Below, one piece after another: positions 21,043 to 21,848 of a stretch of DNA of 21,848 bases; positions within the stretch are counted from its first letter, which is position 1, and each line of letters starts with the position of its first letter. Under the pieces are notes generated by a model. The model was not told where the DNA came from, made no database searches, and saw nothing but the letters and a program-made list of their open reading frames with translations. Source of the stretch: JBIKLM01 sp044375105 (lineage in GTDB: Bacteria > Planctomycetota > UBA1135 > GCA-002686595). The stretch covers positions 1 to 21,848 of the forward strand of contig JBILNK010000062.1 in assembly GCA_044375105.1 (NCBI GenBank). The letters run 5' to 3'. The position numbers and the translations under genes were made by a program.

Positions 21043-21792
21043 TCAGGCCGGGCCGCTCGAGTGCAGCTGGTTGCGCACCAGGACCCGGCCGACGGCGGTG
21101 GCGCGCGAGAGCAGGTGGGGCGAGCAGGCCCCGTCGAAGGCGACCCCCAGGCGCTCGCGGCCAGCGCGCGGCGTGCGGTGTACCAGGGTCCCCTGGGCGC
21201 TGAGGGGCTCGCCGCCGGTTTCGAGCACGAAACCCACGCGCAGGCGCTCCGCCAACGTGGGGGAATCTCCCAGACCGGCCCGAAATTCGAGGCCGATCCC
21301 GGCCAGGGACAGATCGAGCAGCGCGAGTCGCAGGGAGCAGCCCGGGGTAAGTACCCGGGCCAGCAGCGCCTCGCGGCTCAGATCCGCTCGGGGTTGCGCG
21401 CGACGATTGAAGAAGCGCCAGCCGGAGGCATCGAGCTGCACCGCCAGGGCCGACTCATCGAGCAGCCGGACGGCGATCAGGTCGGTCGGCTCGGCGGCCT
21501 TGCCGGGCACCGGCGATGGCGCGCCCGGCCCCTCAGGCCCCCGGCGCAGCACCGAGCCCCGGGCGCGCAGGGGCCGGTCCGAAGCCGGCAGGAAGAAGGT
21601 CAGTTCCAGCACATCCCCGGGCCCCACCCAGGGCAGCTCGTTGATCCCTAGGGAAAAACTTGCGCCGCCCAGGGACGCATCCCGCACCTGGAAGCGCCGC
21701 GAGGGGCCATCGGCCCGCACAACCGCCACCGCCAGGCGTTGGCTCTGATCCAGCTGGACCCGATAGTGGCGACGGCGCGCGGGCGTGCTCAT
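21043..21792 (-). CDS. Tandem PilZ-domain protein, probable c-di-GMP receptor
   Basis: 249-residue soluble protein with two PilZ-type motif sets. The first has RxxxR at Arg7-Arg11 (RRHYR) and DxSxxG at Asp38, Ser40, Gly43 (DASLGG). The second has RxxxR at Arg131-Arg135 (RAQPR) and DxSxxG at Asp160, Ser162, Gly165 (DLSLAG). In PilZ receptors these are the arginine and Asp/Ser contacts to cyclic di-GMP, so both halves look competent to bind. A Gly/Pro-rich linker (about 85-102) sits within the first domain. No diguanylate cyclase, phosphodiesterase, flagellar or cellulose gene is in the window, so the output is unknown. Unlike E. coli YcgR, neither half resembles a degenerate YcgR-N domain. The gene lies upstream of the S1 gene on the same strand. 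Confidence 0.85.
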   Translation of the reverse strand: MSTPARRRHYRVQLDQSQRLAVAVVRADGPSRRFQVRDASLGGASFSLGINELPWVGPGDVLELTFFLPASDRPLRARGSVLRRGPEGPGAPSPVPGKAAEPTDLIAVRLLDESALAVQLDASGWRFFNRRAQPRADLSREALLARVLTPGCSLRLALLDLSLAGIGLEFRAGLGDSPTLAERLRVGFVLETGGEPLSAQGTLVHRTPRAGRERLGVAFDGACSPHLLSRATAVGRVLVRNQLHSSGPA

Positions 21793-21848
21793 CGGCGGCG
21801 CCAGCCCCGGGAGGCCGGCAAATTGGAGGTGCTCGGGGTTCCTGGAAG

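Noticed and set aside
1..21848. Mobile element, phage or defence system
   Set aside because: No transposase, integrase, restriction, toxin-antitoxin or phage structural gene was seen, and base composition is even across the window apart from the 2905-2970 spacer.

Overview
The window is very GC-rich (roughly 70% by eye) and reads as an ordinary chromosomal stretch of a free-living bacterium. It has little Shine-Dalgarno signal, several GTG starts and strong third-position G/C bias. That bias creates very long antisense open frames, one of them 1815 codons. Phylum cannot be settled here. The multi-domain secreted sugar dehydrogenase with a C-terminal domain ending in an SNGLE-type tail, the sulfatase-fold lipoprotein and the weak ribosome binding sites suggest Planctomycetota or a similar high-GC environmental lineage. 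This is a low-confidence inference. No transposase, integrase, phage gene, CRISPR array, tRNA or rRNA was seen.

Layout: 1-330 has no convincing gene. It holds a folded direct repeat (1-73 and 127-199) with a diverged relative at 5385-5460. Next come a class IV aminotransferase (331-1233, +), glutamyl-tRNA synthetase (1310-2797, -), a CarH-like MerR/cobalamin-domain regulator (3057-3953, +), adenosine deaminase (4210-5370, +) and QueF (5481-5837, -). A GT-C/TMTC-like membrane protein (5991-8156, -) is divergent from a cupin of the DUF4863 type (8209-8667, +). That cupin is followed closely by a PA0069-family radical SAM protein (8713-9786, +). Then follow a sulfatase-fold lipoprotein (10106-11665, +), a zinc-ribbon membrane-anchored protein (11824-12246, -), a 1145-residue secreted PQQ-type dehydrogenase (12348-15785, +), an AI-2E family membrane protein (15923-17257, +), ThpR and ApaG as a probable operon (18349 to 17329, -), a SAM methyltransferase (18645-19505, +), a four-domain S1 protein (19626-20924, -) and a twin-PilZ protein (21043-21792, -).

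The genes do not form one obvious pathway. Housekeeping functions (tRNA charging, queuosine synthesis, purine salvage, amino acid transamination, S1 RNA binding) alternate with envelope or secreted proteins (GT-C protein, sulfatase-fold lipoprotein, PQQ dehydrogenase, AI-2E family protein) and signalling proteins (CarH-like regulator, PilZ-PilZ). The points most worth a second look are: the CarH-like regulator that keeps the Wx9EH signature but appears to lack the axial histidine; the folded intergenic repeat; the sulfatase-fold lipoprotein with a rewritten active site; the uncharacterised GT-C protein; the DUF4863/radical SAM pair; and a possible small membrane gene overlapping the zinc-ribbon gene by GTGA.
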